DNA from: RUG11783 sp964599695
Lineage (GTDB): Bacteria > Bacillota > Clostridia > Oscillospirales > Ruminococcaceae
Reading direction: 5' to 3'
Assembly (NCBI GenBank): GCA_964599695.1
Contig: CAZRGP010000005.1
Location: 39,803 to 103,802, forward strand
Length of the DNA: 64,000 nucleotides
Every line of letters begins with the position of its first letter. Positions within the stretch are counted from its first letter, which is position 1. Under the pieces are notes generated by a model that saw only the letters and a list, made by a program, of their open reading frames with translations, was not told where the DNA came from and did not search any database. The translations under genes were made by a program, and so were the position numbers. Of this stretch, positions 8,774-18,830 are shown piece after piece.

Positions 8774-9772
8774 ATGGATAGTATCAGCAGATTTCAGTAC
8801 CGGTGTGCCCCCTACCGCTACGTAGCAAGATACCGGGACGGGAAATGGAAAAAGGGGTTCCTCTCCACCGAAGCGACCATCACCCTCAATGAGAGCGCCT
8901 GTGTCTTCCAGTACGCCCAGAACGTATTTGAAGGGCTGAAGGCGCGAAAGTCCCCCGACGGCAGGATCCTGTGCTTCCGGCCGGACAAAAACGCTGCCCG
9001 CATGGCGGATTCGTGCAGAAGGATGTATATGCCCGTCTTCCCGGAGGAGATGTTCATCGACGCCGTAAGAGAAGTCGTGCTCGCCAACCGGGATCTCGTC
9101 CCGGAGTACGGCGACGGCAGTTCCCTCTACATCCGTCCCTTCATGATCGGAACGGACCCTGTCCTCGGAGTCAGACCGGCAACGGAATATGAATTCCGCA
9201 TATTTGTTTCTCCAGTGGGGCCTTACTTCAGCAAAGAGGTCTCACTGAGGGTATGCGACTACGACAGGGCGGCACCCCATGGGACCGGAAAGATCAAGGC
9301 AGGTCTGAACTACGCGATGAGCCTGTTCCCCATCGCGGAGGCGCATGCCCTAGGCTACGATGAAAACCTGTATGTCGACGCGGCCACCAGGACCTATGTG
9401 GAGGAGACCGGAGGTGCGAACATCTTTTTCATAAAGGAGGACGGCTCCCTCGTCACACCGAGATCAGAGACGATCCTCCCCTCCATCACCAGGGAATCCC
9501 TCCTTTATGTTGCCGAACACTATCTGGGGATCCCTGCAAGAGAGGAGCGCATCCCGATCTGCGAGATCGGAGGGTATGAAGAGTGCGGCCTGTGCGGGAC
9601 CGCAGCCGTTATCTCCCCTGTGGGAAAGATCGACGACCACGGGATCGTTCACACCTATTTCCGCCGCTCCCCTTACGCCGCCTCCCTCACCGCGAAAGCC
9701 CGTGAGACCCTTTCGGGGATCATGGAAGGCACTGTAGAGGCGCCTCAGGGATGGAACCTGGAAATCAGGTAA
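8774..9772 (+). CDS. ilvE: Branched-chain amino acid aminotransferase
   Basis: A class IV PLP-dependent aminotransferase (332 residues) that moves the amino group between glutamate and branched-chain 2-oxo acids. Seen are the FQYAQNVFEGLKA block, GTGKIKAGLNYA with the predicted PLP lysine, and the class IV signature ending EETGGANIFF and CGTAAVISPVG. The ATG at 8774 fits the AAAGGAG site at 8760-8766; a GTG at 8768 would be only 1 bp from it. The gene lies 24 bp after glnN and 34 bp before purA, so it is in the same transcript. Confidence 0.95.
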   Translation: MDSISRFQYRCAPYRYVARYRDGKWKKGFLSTEATITLNESACVFQYAQNVFEGLKARKSPDGRILCFRPDKNAARMADSCRRMYMPVFPEEMFIDAVREVVLANRDLVPEYGDGSSLYIRPFMIGTDPVLGVRPATEYEFRIFVSPVGPYFSKEVSLRVCDYDRAAPHGTGKIKAGLNYAMSLFPIAEAHALGYDENLYVDAATRTYVEETGGANIFFIKEDGSLVTPRSETILPSITRESLLYVAEHYLGIPAREERIPICEIGGYEECGLCGTAAVISPVGKIDDHGIVHTYFRRSPYAASLTAKARETLSGIMEGTVEAPQGWNLEIR

Positions 9773-9806
9773 CTGTCGATCGGCTTCATGAAAGGAAGGT
9801 TTGTTT

Positions 9807-11081
9807 ATGTCCGGATATGCAGTAGTAGGAGTCAACTGGGGAGATGAGGGAAAAGGGCGGATGGTGGACCTTCTGACGGAGAACTGCGACATCGCAGTCC
9901 GCTATCAGGGCGGCGGAAATGCCGGTCATACCGTCGTCAACGAGAGGGGAAAGTTCGCGCTCCACCTTCTTCCGTCCGGCGTCTTTCGCCCCTCCGTAGT
10001 CAACGTTCTCGGAAACGGCGTGGCGCTGGATCCGGAGAATCTCTGCATCGAGATCGATCAGCTGTCCCGTGCCGGTGTCCCGGTCACCCCGGACAATCTG
10101 AAGATCAGCACCAGGGCATCCCTGCTTCTCCCGTGGCACAGGGAAAGGGATGAACGGGAGGAAGCGAGGCTGAAGGAAAGGAAGTACGGATCCACCAAAC
10201 AGGGAATCGCCCCTTTCTATTCAGACAAGGCTTTAAAGAAGACCGTGCTCGCAGGGGAGCTCCTCTGTCCGGAATATTTCAAAGCGCATCTGAGAGAGAT
10301 CCGTGAATGGGAAAATCTCCTGCTCACCTCTGTCTACGGCGCTTCTCCTGTTGAGGAGAGCGATCTGGAGGAATGGGCGGACCGGTACTGCAGCAGGATC
10401 GTCCCTTTTCTGTGTGATACCGGAAAATACCTGAGCGACGCCCAGGACGCAGGCAGATCCATCCTCTATGAAGCGCAGCTGGGGGCGCTGAGAGACCTGG
10501 ATTTCGGAATCTGGCCGTTCACCACATCCTCCAACACCCTCGCATCCTATATCCCCATCGGATCCGGTTTTCCCGGCGCCAGGGCGGACCGGGTGATCGG
10601 AGTCGTGAAAGCGTACTCCACCTGTGTGGGTGAAGGCCCCTTTGTCAGCGAACTTCCGGTCGACGAAGCGGAGGTCCTGCGGGAAGCGGGTTCGGAATAT
10701 GGAGCGAAGACCGGACGGCCCAGGAGGATCGGCGCTCTGGACCTGGTCGCCACGGCATACGGCGCGTCGGTCCAGGGAGCGACCGAGATCGCGCTTACGA
10801 AACTCGATGTCCTCAGCTGCATGGAACGCATTCCCGTATGTACAGCTTATATCGTGGACGGGAAAAGAACGGAGCAGTTCCCGTTTCCGTGCAAACTGGA
10901 AGGAGCGCTGCCCTGCATAGAGTATGTACCGGGATGGAAAAAGGACATCTCCGGGATCCGTCAATGGGATTCGCTCCCTCTGGAAGCAAGGAGCTATGTG
11001 GAACGGATCGAGTCATATCTCGGTCTGCCGGTCTCCTTTGTCTCGGTGGGACCGGAGCGCAACAGCATCATCAGGCGATAA
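9807..11081 (+). CDS. purA: Adenylosuccinate synthetase
   Basis: A 424-residue enzyme that joins aspartate to IMP with GTP, the first step to AMP. The P-loop-like WGDEGKGRMVDLL, the GGGNAGHTVV block with its catalytic histidine, the GSTKQGIAP-type loop and the C-terminal IDGKR-type region are present. Length is normal. The start at 9807 follows an AAAGGAAGG site; a TTG six bases upstream is less well spaced. Its partner purB is two genes downstream, with nadE between them. Confidence 0.96.
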   Translation: MSGYAVVGVNWGDEGKGRMVDLLTENCDIAVRYQGGGNAGHTVVNERGKFALHLLPSGVFRPSVVNVLGNGVALDPENLCIEIDQLSRAGVPVTPDNLKISTRASLLLPWHRERDEREEARLKERKYGSTKQGIAPFYSDKALKKTVLAGELLCPEYFKAHLREIREWENLLLTSVYGASPVEESDLEEWADRYCSRIVPFLCDTGKYLSDAQDAGRSILYEAQLGALRDLDFGIWPFTTSSNTLASYIPIGSGFPGARADRVIGVVKAYSTCVGEGPFVSELPVDEAEVLREAGSEYGAKTGRPRRIGALDLVATAYGASVQGATEIALTKLDVLSCMERIPVCTAYIVDGKRTEQFPFPCKLEGALPCIEYVPGWKKDISGIRQWDSLPLEARSYVERIESYLGLPVSFVSVGPERNSIIRR

Positions 11082-11099
11082 TCGCAGACAGGAGAGATC

Positions 11100-11855
11100 A
11101 TGTTTCAGGCAGATGTCACGGCACAAAAATGCGTTTTGTGGATCCGGGACTTTTTCAGGAATAACGGAGACGGCTGCAACGCAGTCATCGGGATCTCCGG
11201 CGGAAAGGACAGTTCGGTCACGGCTGCCCTTTGTGTCGAAGCGCTGGGCAGGGAGAAGGTCATCGGGGTCCTTATGCCCGACGGTATACAGGAAGACATC
11301 GACATGGCGCGGCTCCTGGTCTCCCACCTCGGGATACGCAGCTATGAGATAAACATCGGGAAGATCGTCGACGCGGCGCATGACGCGATCCCCTTTCCCC
11401 TCTCCGACCAGAGCAGGGTGAACCTTCCCGCGAGGATACGGATGTCCGTCCTGTACGCAGTTTCCCAGAGCAACAACGGACGTGTCGCCAACACGTGCAA
11501 CCTTTCGGAAGACTGGGTCGGCTACTCCACAAGGTACGGGGACGCCGCCGGTGATTTCAGTCCTCTTGCCCGTCTCACCGTTCAGGAGGTAAAAGCGGTC
11601 GGAAGATCTCTAGGCATCCCGGAAATACTGATCGAGAAAGCGCCTTCGGACGGACTGAGCGGGAAAACGGACGAGGATAACCTGGGCTTCACATACAAGG
11701 AACTGGATCAGTACATACGCAGCGGCTTTATCGCCGATGCCGGAAAGAAAGAAAGGATCGATCTTCTCCACCGGATGAACCGGTTCAAACTTCAGCTCAT
11801 GCCCTCCTTCGAATCCGGTCTTTCCACCATAGACGACAAGGAGGAGCAAAAATGA
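11100..11855 (+). CDS. nadE: NAD synthetase, ammonia-dependent
   Basis: A 251-residue PP-loop ATPase (ISGGKDSS at about residues 32-39) that turns deamido-NAD into NAD. It has no glutaminase domain, so it belongs to the short, ammonia-using NadE form. The NTCNLSEDWVGYSTRYGD block and the SDGLSGKTDEDNLGF block match the family. It overlaps purB by the four bases ATGA, indicating translational coupling. It is the only member of the operon predicted to use free ammonia directly apart from glutamine synthetase. Confidence 0.95.
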   Translation: MFQADVTAQKCVLWIRDFFRNNGDGCNAVIGISGGKDSSVTAALCVEALGREKVIGVLMPDGIQEDIDMARLLVSHLGIRSYEINIGKIVDAAHDAIPFPLSDQSRVNLPARIRMSVLYAVSQSNNGRVANTCNLSEDWVGYSTRYGDAAGDFSPLARLTVQEVKAVGRSLGIPEILIEKAPSDGLSGKTDEDNLGFTYKELDQYIRSGFIADAGKKERIDLLHRMNRFKLQLMPSFESGLSTIDDKEEQK

Positions 11856-13267
11856 CCGACCGATATGAATCTCCCCTGTCCGCTCGCTACGCATCGGAAG
11901 AGATGGTTCGCCTTTTCTCCGCGGACAACCGCTATCAGACATGGCGGAAACTGTGGGTCGAGCTGGCAAAGGTGGAGAAAGAGCTCGGTCTCCCCATCAC
12001 TGCCGGGCAGATCGCGGAGATGGAGAGCCATATCCGGGATATAGACTATGACATCGTGCGCTCCCGTGAAAAGGAAGTGAAACACGACGTCATGGCGCAT
12101 ATCTACGCTTTCGGCAAAGCGGCACCCTCCGCTTCAGGGATCATTCACCTCGGTGCGACCAGCTGCTATGTGACCGATAATACCGATCTCATACTTTACA
12201 GGCAGGCCCTTCAGTTCATCCGGGCTCAGATCTGCTCGCTCCTGTCATCCCTCGCTGAATTTGCCGGGCGGTACAGCGGGCTGCCGACCGTGGGATACAC
12301 ACACTATCAGCCTGCCCAGCTCGTCACGGTAGGAAAAAGAGCGACCCTCTGGATGCAGGATCTTCTCCTGGATCTCCGCACCCTGGACTCCGTCCTTGGG
12401 GAGCTCCTTTTTCTCGGGTGCAGAGGCGCCACCGGAACGGAAGCAAGTTTCATGGAACTGTTCGAGGGCGATTCGGAAAAAGTCGACGCCCTGAACGGCA
12501 TGCTTGCTTCCTCTTTTGGTTTTCCCGGGATCTTTCCCGTCTGCGGGCAGACCTATCCCCGGAAGGTCGACAGCCTGATCCTGAACGCGCTGTCCGGCAT
12601 CGCTCAGAGCTGCAGCCGCTTCGCCACGGATATCCGTCTTCTGCAGCACGATCATCAGATCGAAGAACCGTTCGGATCCCTTCAGGTCGGTTCCTCCGCA
12701 ATGGCGTACAAACAAAACCCTGTCCGCTGCGAACGGATCTGCTCCCTCTCCCGGTATCTGATGGTCACTTCGATGAACGGAGCGCTTACCGCTTCTTCCC
12801 AGTGGTTCGAGAGGACGCTGGATGACTCCGCCAACCGCCGCATCGCGTTGCCGGAAGCTTTCCTCTGCGCGGACGCGGTCCTCCGCCTTGCCGTGAATGT
12901 GACGCAGGGCCTTCGTGTCAATGAACCCGTCATCCGAAAGGCGGTAGACCGGCAGGTGTTTTTTGCCGCGACCGAAAACCTTCTGATGAAGAGCGTCAAG
13001 AAGGGAGGAGACCGCCAGCAGCTTCACGAAGCCATCCGCAGGATCACCGTGCAGATCGAAGAAGAGATCAAGAGCGGAGGTGACCCGGACCCCTGCGCGG
13101 TCCTCATCGTGTCCGGCTGCCTTCCCTTATCCGAAGAGGAGATCCGCGAAAGCATGGACGCCGCGCGATACACAGGGCGATGTGAAGAACAGGTAAAAAC
13201 TTTCCTCAGAACGGTGCTTCCCCTTTTCTCTCAGGAGAGAAAGGAGTTCAGCCCGATCGAGATATGA
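11852..13267 (+). CDS. purB: Adenylosuccinate lyase
   Basis: A 471-residue fumarase/aspartase superfamily lyase, which releases fumarate from adenylosuccinate (and from SAICAR in IMP synthesis). The signature loop GSSAMAYKQNP, the TVGYTHYQPAQLVT block and the IHLGATSCYVTDNTDL block are all present. The start overlaps the nadE stop as ATGA, following a GGAGG site inside nadE. Together with purA it completes IMP to AMP within this operon. Confidence 0.96.
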   Translation: MTDRYESPLSARYASEEMVRLFSADNRYQTWRKLWVELAKVEKELGLPITAGQIAEMESHIRDIDYDIVRSREKEVKHDVMAHIYAFGKAAPSASGIIHLGATSCYVTDNTDLILYRQALQFIRAQICSLLSSLAEFAGRYSGLPTVGYTHYQPAQLVTVGKRATLWMQDLLLDLRTLDSVLGELLFLGCRGATGTEASFMELFEGDSEKVDALNGMLASSFGFPGIFPVCGQTYPRKVDSLILNALSGIAQSCSRFATDIRLLQHDHQIEEPFGSLQVGSSAMAYKQNPVRCERICSLSRYLMVTSMNGALTASSQWFERTLDDSANRRIALPEAFLCADAVLRLAVNVTQGLRVNEPVIRKAVDRQVFFAATENLLMKSVKKGGDRQQLHEAIRRITVQIEEEIKSGGDPDPCAVLIVSGCLPLSEEEIRESMDAARYTGRCEEQVKTFLRTVLPLFSQERKEFSPIEI

Positions 13268-13281
13268 ACAAAGGAGCGGAA

Positions 13282-14814
13282 ATGGATAGGATCCTGATCA
13301 TGGATTTTGGCGGACAATACAGCCAGCTCATCGCGCGGAGAGTGCGGGAGCTCCATGTGTTCTCCGAAGTGATCGCGTTTGACCGGATCACCGAGAGCGA
13401 AATAAAGGAAAGAGGCTACCGGGGCATCATCCTGACAGGCGGGCCGAACAGTGTGAACGACCCCGCCTCCCCGAAGTGCGGTCCCTTTATCCTGGACATG
13501 GACGTCCCCCTTCTCGGCATCTGCTACGGCGCACAGCTGATCGCGAAGCTGGCGGGAGGCAGCGTCGCCCATGCCGGCATGAACAGCGAGTACGGAAAGA
13601 CCGAAATCCATACGGATAGCCACCCTCTCTTCTCCGGCGTACCTGCAAAAACGGTGTGCTGGATGAGCCACACCGATCAGGTGAGCGCTCTCCCGGAAGG
13701 ATTCCATGTTATTGCACGTACCGCTTCCTGCCCTGTCGCCGCCTACGGGAGCGACGAAAGAAAGATCTACGGACTTCAGTTCCATCCGGAAGTCTCCCAC
13801 ACCGCGTACGGAATGAACATCCTTCACAACTTTCTGTTCAGGATATGCGGGTGTTCTCCGCTGTGGGTAATGGATGAATTCATCCGTTCATCCGTCAGCA
13901 GATACAAGGAGGAGCTGCGGGGAAAAAGGGTGCTTCTCGCCCTCTCCGGAGGTGTGGATTCATCCGTAGCGGCCGTACTGCTGCAGAAAGCGATCGGCAG
14001 GGATCTTACCTGCGTTTTTGTGGACCACGGCCTCCTTCGGAAAAACGAGCCCGAGCGGATCCGCTCCTATTTTGAACAAAACCTTGGCCTCCATGTTGTT
14101 TTTGTCGATGCCCGGGACCGCTTTCTCGCACGCCTGAAAGGCATTACCGATCCGGAGCAGAAACGCAGGATCATCGGAGAGGAATTTGTCCGTGTCTTCG
14201 AAGAGGAAGCGGATAAGCTGGGAGAATTCGACTCGCTCGCCCAGGGCACGATCTATCCGGACGTCATTGAGAGCGGAAAGGGGATCGCCTCCGTGATCAA
14301 GAGCCACCACAATGTGGGCGGCCTGCCTGATAATATCCGCTTTTCCTCCGTCACCGAACCGCTCCGCGACCTCTTCAAGGACGAAGTGCGGGAAGTGGGA
14401 AGATCGCTCCGCCTGCCCGATGAGATCATCTCCAGACAGCCTTTCCCCGGTCCGGGGCTCGCTGTCCGGATTCTCGGAGAGGTCACACAGGAAAAACTGG
14501 ACCTCCTGCGCGACGCCGACGCCGTTTTTTGCGAGGAAGTGGAAAGACTTCCCTCCTCTCAGCGCCCTTCCCAGTATTTCGCGGTCCTGACGGAATCGCG
14601 CAGCGTAGGTGTAAAAGGAGACGCCCGGGTATACGGCGGTACGATCGTCCTCAGAGCCGTTCTTACCGATGACTTTATGACCGCGGACTGGTCGAAACTG
14701 CCCTTTGACCTCCTGGACAGGGTATCGGGACGGATCACAGGAGAGATCTCCGGGATCACACGGGTCGTGTATGACATCACGTCCAAACCGCCGGCTACCG
14801 TGGAATGGGAATAA
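13282..14814 (+). CDS. guaA: GMP synthase (glutamine-hydrolysing)
   Basis: A 510-residue two-domain enzyme. The N-terminal class I amidotransferase has the nucleophile in LGICYGAQL and the His/Glu pair in LQFHPEVSHT. The ATP-pyrophosphatase domain has ALSGGVDSSV, followed by the dimerisation domain ending in KPPATVEWE. It makes GMP from XMP with glutamine nitrogen. The start at 13282 sits 6 bp after AAAGGAG; an upstream ATG at 13264 overlaps the purB stop but has no better ribosome site. Confidence 0.97.
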   Translation: MDRILIMDFGGQYSQLIARRVRELHVFSEVIAFDRITESEIKERGYRGIILTGGPNSVNDPASPKCGPFILDMDVPLLGICYGAQLIAKLAGGSVAHAGMNSEYGKTEIHTDSHPLFSGVPAKTVCWMSHTDQVSALPEGFHVIARTASCPVAAYGSDERKIYGLQFHPEVSHTAYGMNILHNFLFRICGCSPLWVMDEFIRSSVSRYKEELRGKRVLLALSGGVDSSVAAVLLQKAIGRDLTCVFVDHGLLRKNEPERIRSYFEQNLGLHVVFVDARDRFLARLKGITDPEQKRRIIGEEFVRVFEEEADKLGEFDSLAQGTIYPDVIESGKGIASVIKSHHNVGGLPDNIRFSSVTEPLRDLFKDEVREVGRSLRLPDEIISRQPFPGPGLAVRILGEVTQEKLDLLRDADAVFCEEVERLPSSQRPSQYFAVLTESRSVGVKGDARVYGGTIVLRAVLTDDFMTADWSKLPFDLLDRVSGRITGEISGITRVVYDITSKPPATVEWE

Positions 14815-14838
14815 GTATATGCAAGGAGGATAGCGCAG

Positions 14839-16664
14839 ATGTGCGGTATCGTTGGATTTACAGGGAAACAGCAGGCAGCCCCTTTTCTTCTGGAGAGCCT
14901 GAAAAAACTGGAATACCGCGGCTATGATTCCGCGGGCATCGCGGTGATCGATAACGGGACGATCCTTGTCAGAAAGACTTCCGGCAAGATCGAGAACCTC
15001 GTTGAAGCCACCGAAGGCGGCAGGTCCTGCCCCGGCGTGACCGGGATCGGACATACCCGTTGGGCGACCCACGGCGCGCCTACCGAGACGAACGCGCACC
15101 CCCATGTAAGCAACAACGGGAAATTTGCCGTCGTTCACAACGGGATCATCGAAAACTATCTGGACCTGAAAAAACACTGATCGGGAGGGGTTACCGGTTT
15201 GACAGCGAAACGGACACCGAAGTGATCGTTCACCTTCTGGAGGACTGCGACACGGGAAACACCAGAACGGCGATCATGAAGGCCGCTTCCCAGCTCAGAG
15301 GCTCCTACGCCCTGGGTGTCATCAGCGCGGATGAACCGGGAACGGTCTACGCGCTTCGAGACGGAAGCCCCCTCATCCTCGGCATCGGAACCGAGGAAAA
15401 CTATTTCGCTTCCGACGTCACCGCCCTCGTCGCGCACACCAAGAACGTGATCTACCTTGACGACGGAGAACTCGCCGCGATCGCGCCGGGGAAGATCGAG
15501 ATCTTCGACGCGGCTGGGACGCCCCTGCACAAGAAAAGCACCCGCGTGACGTGGGACATACAGGCAGCGGAAAAGGGCGGTTATGATCACTTCATGCTCA
15601 AGGAGATCATGGAACAGCCGCGGGCGGTCAAGGCAGCGCTGGCGCCCCGTTTAAAAAAAGGGAACATCCGGATGGACGAGATCGATCTTCCGGTCCCCTA
15701 TCTTCAGGGAATAACACGCATCATCATCACCGCGTGCGGTTCCGCCTTTTACGCGGGATGCGCGGCAAGATCCGCCTTTGAGTCTCTGTGCAGGATCCCT
15801 GTGGATACGGAACTTGCCAGCGAACTCCGCTACAAGGATCCGATCGTGGATGAAAACACCCTCGTCATCGCCGTTTCCCAGTCCGGTGAGACGGCCGATA
15901 CGATCGCCGCGGTAAAGGAGTGTAAAAGCCTCGGTGCGCGGGTCCTTGGCATCGTCAATGTGGTGGGAAGTTCCATAGCGAAACTTGCCGATTCGGTGCT
16001 GTACACCTATGCCGGACCGGAGATCGCTGTGGCAACAACAAAAGGATACACGACACAGGTCGCTGTCCTGACCCTCTTCGCGCTGTATCTCGCGCATGTG
16101 CGCTCGTCACTGACGGAAAAGGAGTACCGGAACGGGATCGAACAGTTGAACCTTCTTCCGCGCAGGATCCAGGAAACCATCGACCTGAACCACGGAATAG
16201 CTGCTCTCGCGAGAAAGATCTGCTTCTCCCGGTCTGTCTTCTATATAGGGCGAGGAACGGATCACGCTGTCGCACTGGAAGGTGCGCTGAAGCTCAAGGA
16301 GATCTCCTATATACACGCGGAGGCATACCCCGCGGGGGAACTCAAGCATGGGACCATCGCCCTGATCGAAGACCTCACGCCGGTCGTTGCGGTGTGCTGC
16401 TGCGATGCCATCGCTGACAAGACGGCAAACAACATCATCGAAGTCAAGGCGCGCGGCGCCAAGGTCCTGGCGATCGCTCCCGTGGGAGACAAAAAGACCG
16501 CGTCGCTCGCGGACGATATCATCTACGTGCCCCGGACGGATCCGCTGTACGCTGCCGCCGTGCAGGTCATACCTCTGCAGCTTCTCGCCTATTATGCCGC
16601 CCGTGAAAACGGATGTGATATCGACAAACCGAAAAACCTGGCGAAATCCGTCACTGTAGAATGA
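14839..16664 (+). CDS. glmS: Glutamine-fructose-6-phosphate aminotransferase, apparent frameshift at an A6 tract
   Basis: GlmS makes glucosamine-6-phosphate, the entry to peptidoglycan precursors. The N-terminal amidotransferase begins MCGIVGF with the catalytic cysteine at position 2 and keeps GHTRWATHGAP. The frame then stops at 15178-15180 right after an A6 run (15169-15174). Homology resumes one base back with LIGRGYRFDSETDTEV and runs through both SIS domains (SQSGETADT, PAGELKHG) to the usual end PKNLAKSVTVE at 16664. Adding one A, or a -1 slip on AAA-AAA, gives a full-length enzyme of about 608 residues. Since glmS is usually essential, an undercalled homopolymer is the simplest explanation. 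It overlaps the next gene's first ATG. Confidence 0.93.
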
Positions 16665-16675
16665 AAGGAAAGAAA

Positions 16676-18049
16676 ATGGAAAAACTTCCCCGGTACATCC
16701 CCATTGATTATTCGAAATACGCTCCGGATATCCCAGAAGAAGAACTGGAGACCTATTACGGCCTTCCTTCCAGGGTGGAATTCTGCAAGGAATGCGTGAT
16801 GAGCAACCAGAAGCCCAACAGCTGTTATGAATTCGAACACACCATAAACAGCAAAAAAAAGACGATGGCCATCCAGGAGGACGGCGTCTGCGACGCCTGT
16901 CACGCCTGCCACAACAAGGAAAACGGGCACATCGACTGGGAGAAGCGGGAACAGGAGCTCCGCGAGCTCTGTGACCAGTACCGTAGGACCGACGGCAGCT
17001 ACGACTGCCTGGTACCGGGTTCCGGCGGCAAGGACAGCTTCTACGCCTCCTATCTGCTGCGCTACAAATACGGGATGCATCCCCTCACCGTCACCTGGGC
17101 CCCGCACATGTACACACCGTGGGGCTGGGACAATATGCAGGCCTGGATCCATTCCGGGTTCGACAACTATCTGTGCACGCCCAACGGAAGGACACACCGG
17201 CTCCTTACCAGACTCGCTACCGAGACGCTGTTCCATCCTTTCCAGCCCTTCATTCTGGGACAGAAGCAGCTCGCTCCGAAGATAGCTGCCAAGTTCGGGA
17301 TCCCCCTCGTCTTCTACGGGGAAAACGAAGCGGAATTCGGCAATCCCATCGCGGACAATGAATCCGCCCTGCGGGATGAGCACTTTTTCGCGGTAAATGA
17401 TTACGACCACATCTACCTGGGAGGAGTCAGTCTCCGTAGCCTCGAGGAAGACTACGGCATCGATAAGGCGGATCTGGCGATCTACCTTCCCGGTGAAACC
17501 TCGAACCTGGAAAAGAATCACGTCCAGGTCAGATACCTCGGCTACTATGAGAAATGGCATCCCCAGGGAGCTTACTACTTCAGCGTCGAGCACGGCGGAT
17601 TCCGCCCCGCGCCGGAGCGCACGCAGGGGACCTATTCCAAATACAATTCCATCGACGACAAGATCGATGACTTCTTCTACTACACCACCTATATCAAATA
17701 CGGGATCGGCCGCACCACCTATGATGCCGCCCAGGAGATCCGCAACGGCGAGATCGATCTGGAAGAAGCGAAGGCACTGTGCAAGAAATTCGACGGCGAG
17801 TATCCGGACCGTTTCGAAAAGGAGATCATGGAGTATCTTTCCATACGCCCGGAGGAATTTCCGGTCGCGTCCGCCTGTTTTGAGCAGCCCGTCATGGACA
17901 GGGAATACTTCATGCACCTGGCGGACAGATTCCGCAGTCCCCATCTGTGGAAATATGAGGACGGCATGTGGAAGCTGCGCCATACCCCCTATGAAGGGGA
18001 CAGCGAAGTGCTTTGGGGTGATCCGTCAGGGACCCACCGGGAACTGTAA
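16676..18049 (+). CDS. N-acetyl sugar amidotransferase (WbpG/PseA/LgaA family)
   Basis: A 457-residue PP-loop enzyme of the family that places an amidino or amide nitrogen on nucleotide-linked or free acetamido sugars. Visible are a cysteine-rich N-terminal zinc-like set (C37, C40, C72, C75, C78), the ATP loop SGGKDS at 116-121, and TWAPHMYTPWGWDN. In known pathways (Pseudomonas B-band O antigen; pseudaminic and legionaminic acid derivatives) it works with a HisH-like glutaminase and a HisF-like channel subunit, exactly the next two genes. The ATG at 16676 fits AAAGGA at 16664-16669. No sugar-nucleotide genes for a target sugar lie in this operon. Confidence 0.85.
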   Translation: MEKLPRYIPIDYSKYAPDIPEEELETYYGLPSRVEFCKECVMSNQKPNSCYEFEHTINSKKKTMAIQEDGVCDACHACHNKENGHIDWEKREQELRELCDQYRRTDGSYDCLVPGSGGKDSFYASYLLRYKYGMHPLTVTWAPHMYTPWGWDNMQAWIHSGFDNYLCTPNGRTHRLLTRLATETLFHPFQPFILGQKQLAPKIAAKFGIPLVFYGENEAEFGNPIADNESALRDEHFFAVNDYDHIYLGGVSLRSLEEDYGIDKADLAIYLPGETSNLEKNHVQVRYLGYYEKWHPQGAYYFSVEHGGFRPAPERTQGTYSKYNSIDDKIDDFFYYTTYIKYGIGRTTYDAAQEIRNGEIDLEEAKALCKKFDGEYPDRFEKEIMEYLSIRPEEFPVASACFEQPVMDREYFMHLADRFRSPHLWKYEDGMWKLRHTPYEGDSEVLWGDPSGTHREL

Positions 18050-18062
18050 CAGGAGGAACACG

Positions 18063-18830
18063 ATGGCAAAAAAGATCCGGCTGATCGCCAGACTGGATGT
18101 CAAGGACGAAAACCTGGTGAAGGGAATCCAACTGGAAGGGCTCCGGAAACTGGGCGATCCGAATGTCTACGCGAAGGAATATTACACTTCCGGGATAGAC
18201 GAGCTGCTTTATATCGACATCGTCGCCAGCCTGTACAACAGGAACAACCTGTCCCGTGTTGTTGAAAAAACGGTCCGGGAGATCTTTATCCCGGTCTGCG
18301 TCGGGGGAGGGATCCGGTCGCTGGAGGATGTGAGACATATCCTGGAATGCGGCGCGGATAAGGTCGCGGTCAACACCGCAGCGGTCAAACGTCCCGAACT
18401 GATCCGGGAGATATCCGGGTCATTCGGAAGCCAATGCATGGTGCTCAGCATACAGGCCAAGCGGAACCCGCGCTTTCCCAGCGGATGGGAGGCATATTAC
18501 GACAACGGGCGCGCCCATTCCGGCAGGGACGCCGTCGAGTGGGCCGTTCTCGGGGAGTCCCTTGGCGCGGGTGAGATCCTTCTGACCAGCGTGGACCGGG
18601 AAGGACTGCAAAGAGGAATGGACACAGATCTGATCCGAGCAGTGAGCGGCTGTGTGGATATTCCGGTGATCGCCTGCGGCGGCGCCGGAAACCCCGATCA
18701 TATCACAGCCGCGGCTCAGGCAGGAGCGGCGGCAGTCGCGGCAGCCTCGATCTTTCATTACAGGAAGTACCCGATCCCTTCAGTCAGGGATTCCCTCATC
18801 GCATCCGGTGTGGAGGTGAGAAGATCATGA
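18063..18830 (+). CDS. HisF-like ammonia-channel subunit paralogue (probable sugar-amidotransferase partner)
   Basis: A 255-residue (beta-alpha)8 barrel clearly related to imidazole glycerol phosphate synthase HisF (VGGGIRS, ADKVAVNTAAV, GAGEILLTSVDREG, CGGAGN). The first catalytic aspartate is kept (D12 in LDVKD), but the second, D130 in the Thermotoga enzyme's IDAKR, is Q131 here (SIQAKR). Loss of that residue argues against histidine synthesis, and no other his genes are nearby. It sits between the sugar amidotransferase and a HisH-like glutaminase, so a role in delivering ammonia to the amidotransferase is most likely. AGGAGG precedes the ATG. Confidence 0.8.
   Translation: MAKKIRLIARLDVKDENLVKGIQLEGLRKLGDPNVYAKEYYTSGIDELLYIDIVASLYNRNNLSRVVEKTVREIFIPVCVGGGIRSLEDVRHILECGADKVAVNTAAVKRPELIREISGSFGSQCMVLSIQAKRNPRFPSGWEAYYDNGRAHSGRDAVEWAVLGESLGAGEILLTSVDREGLQRGMDTDLIRAVSGCVDIPVIACGGAGNPDHITAAAQAGAAAVAAASIFHYRKYPIPSVRDSLIASGVEVRRS

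Noticed and set aside
15169..15180. Programmed -1 frameshift in glmS as the main call
   Set aside because: The A6 run lacks a clear stimulatory stem or upstream ribosome-like site, and a sequencing error is simpler; it is kept only as an option in the findings.
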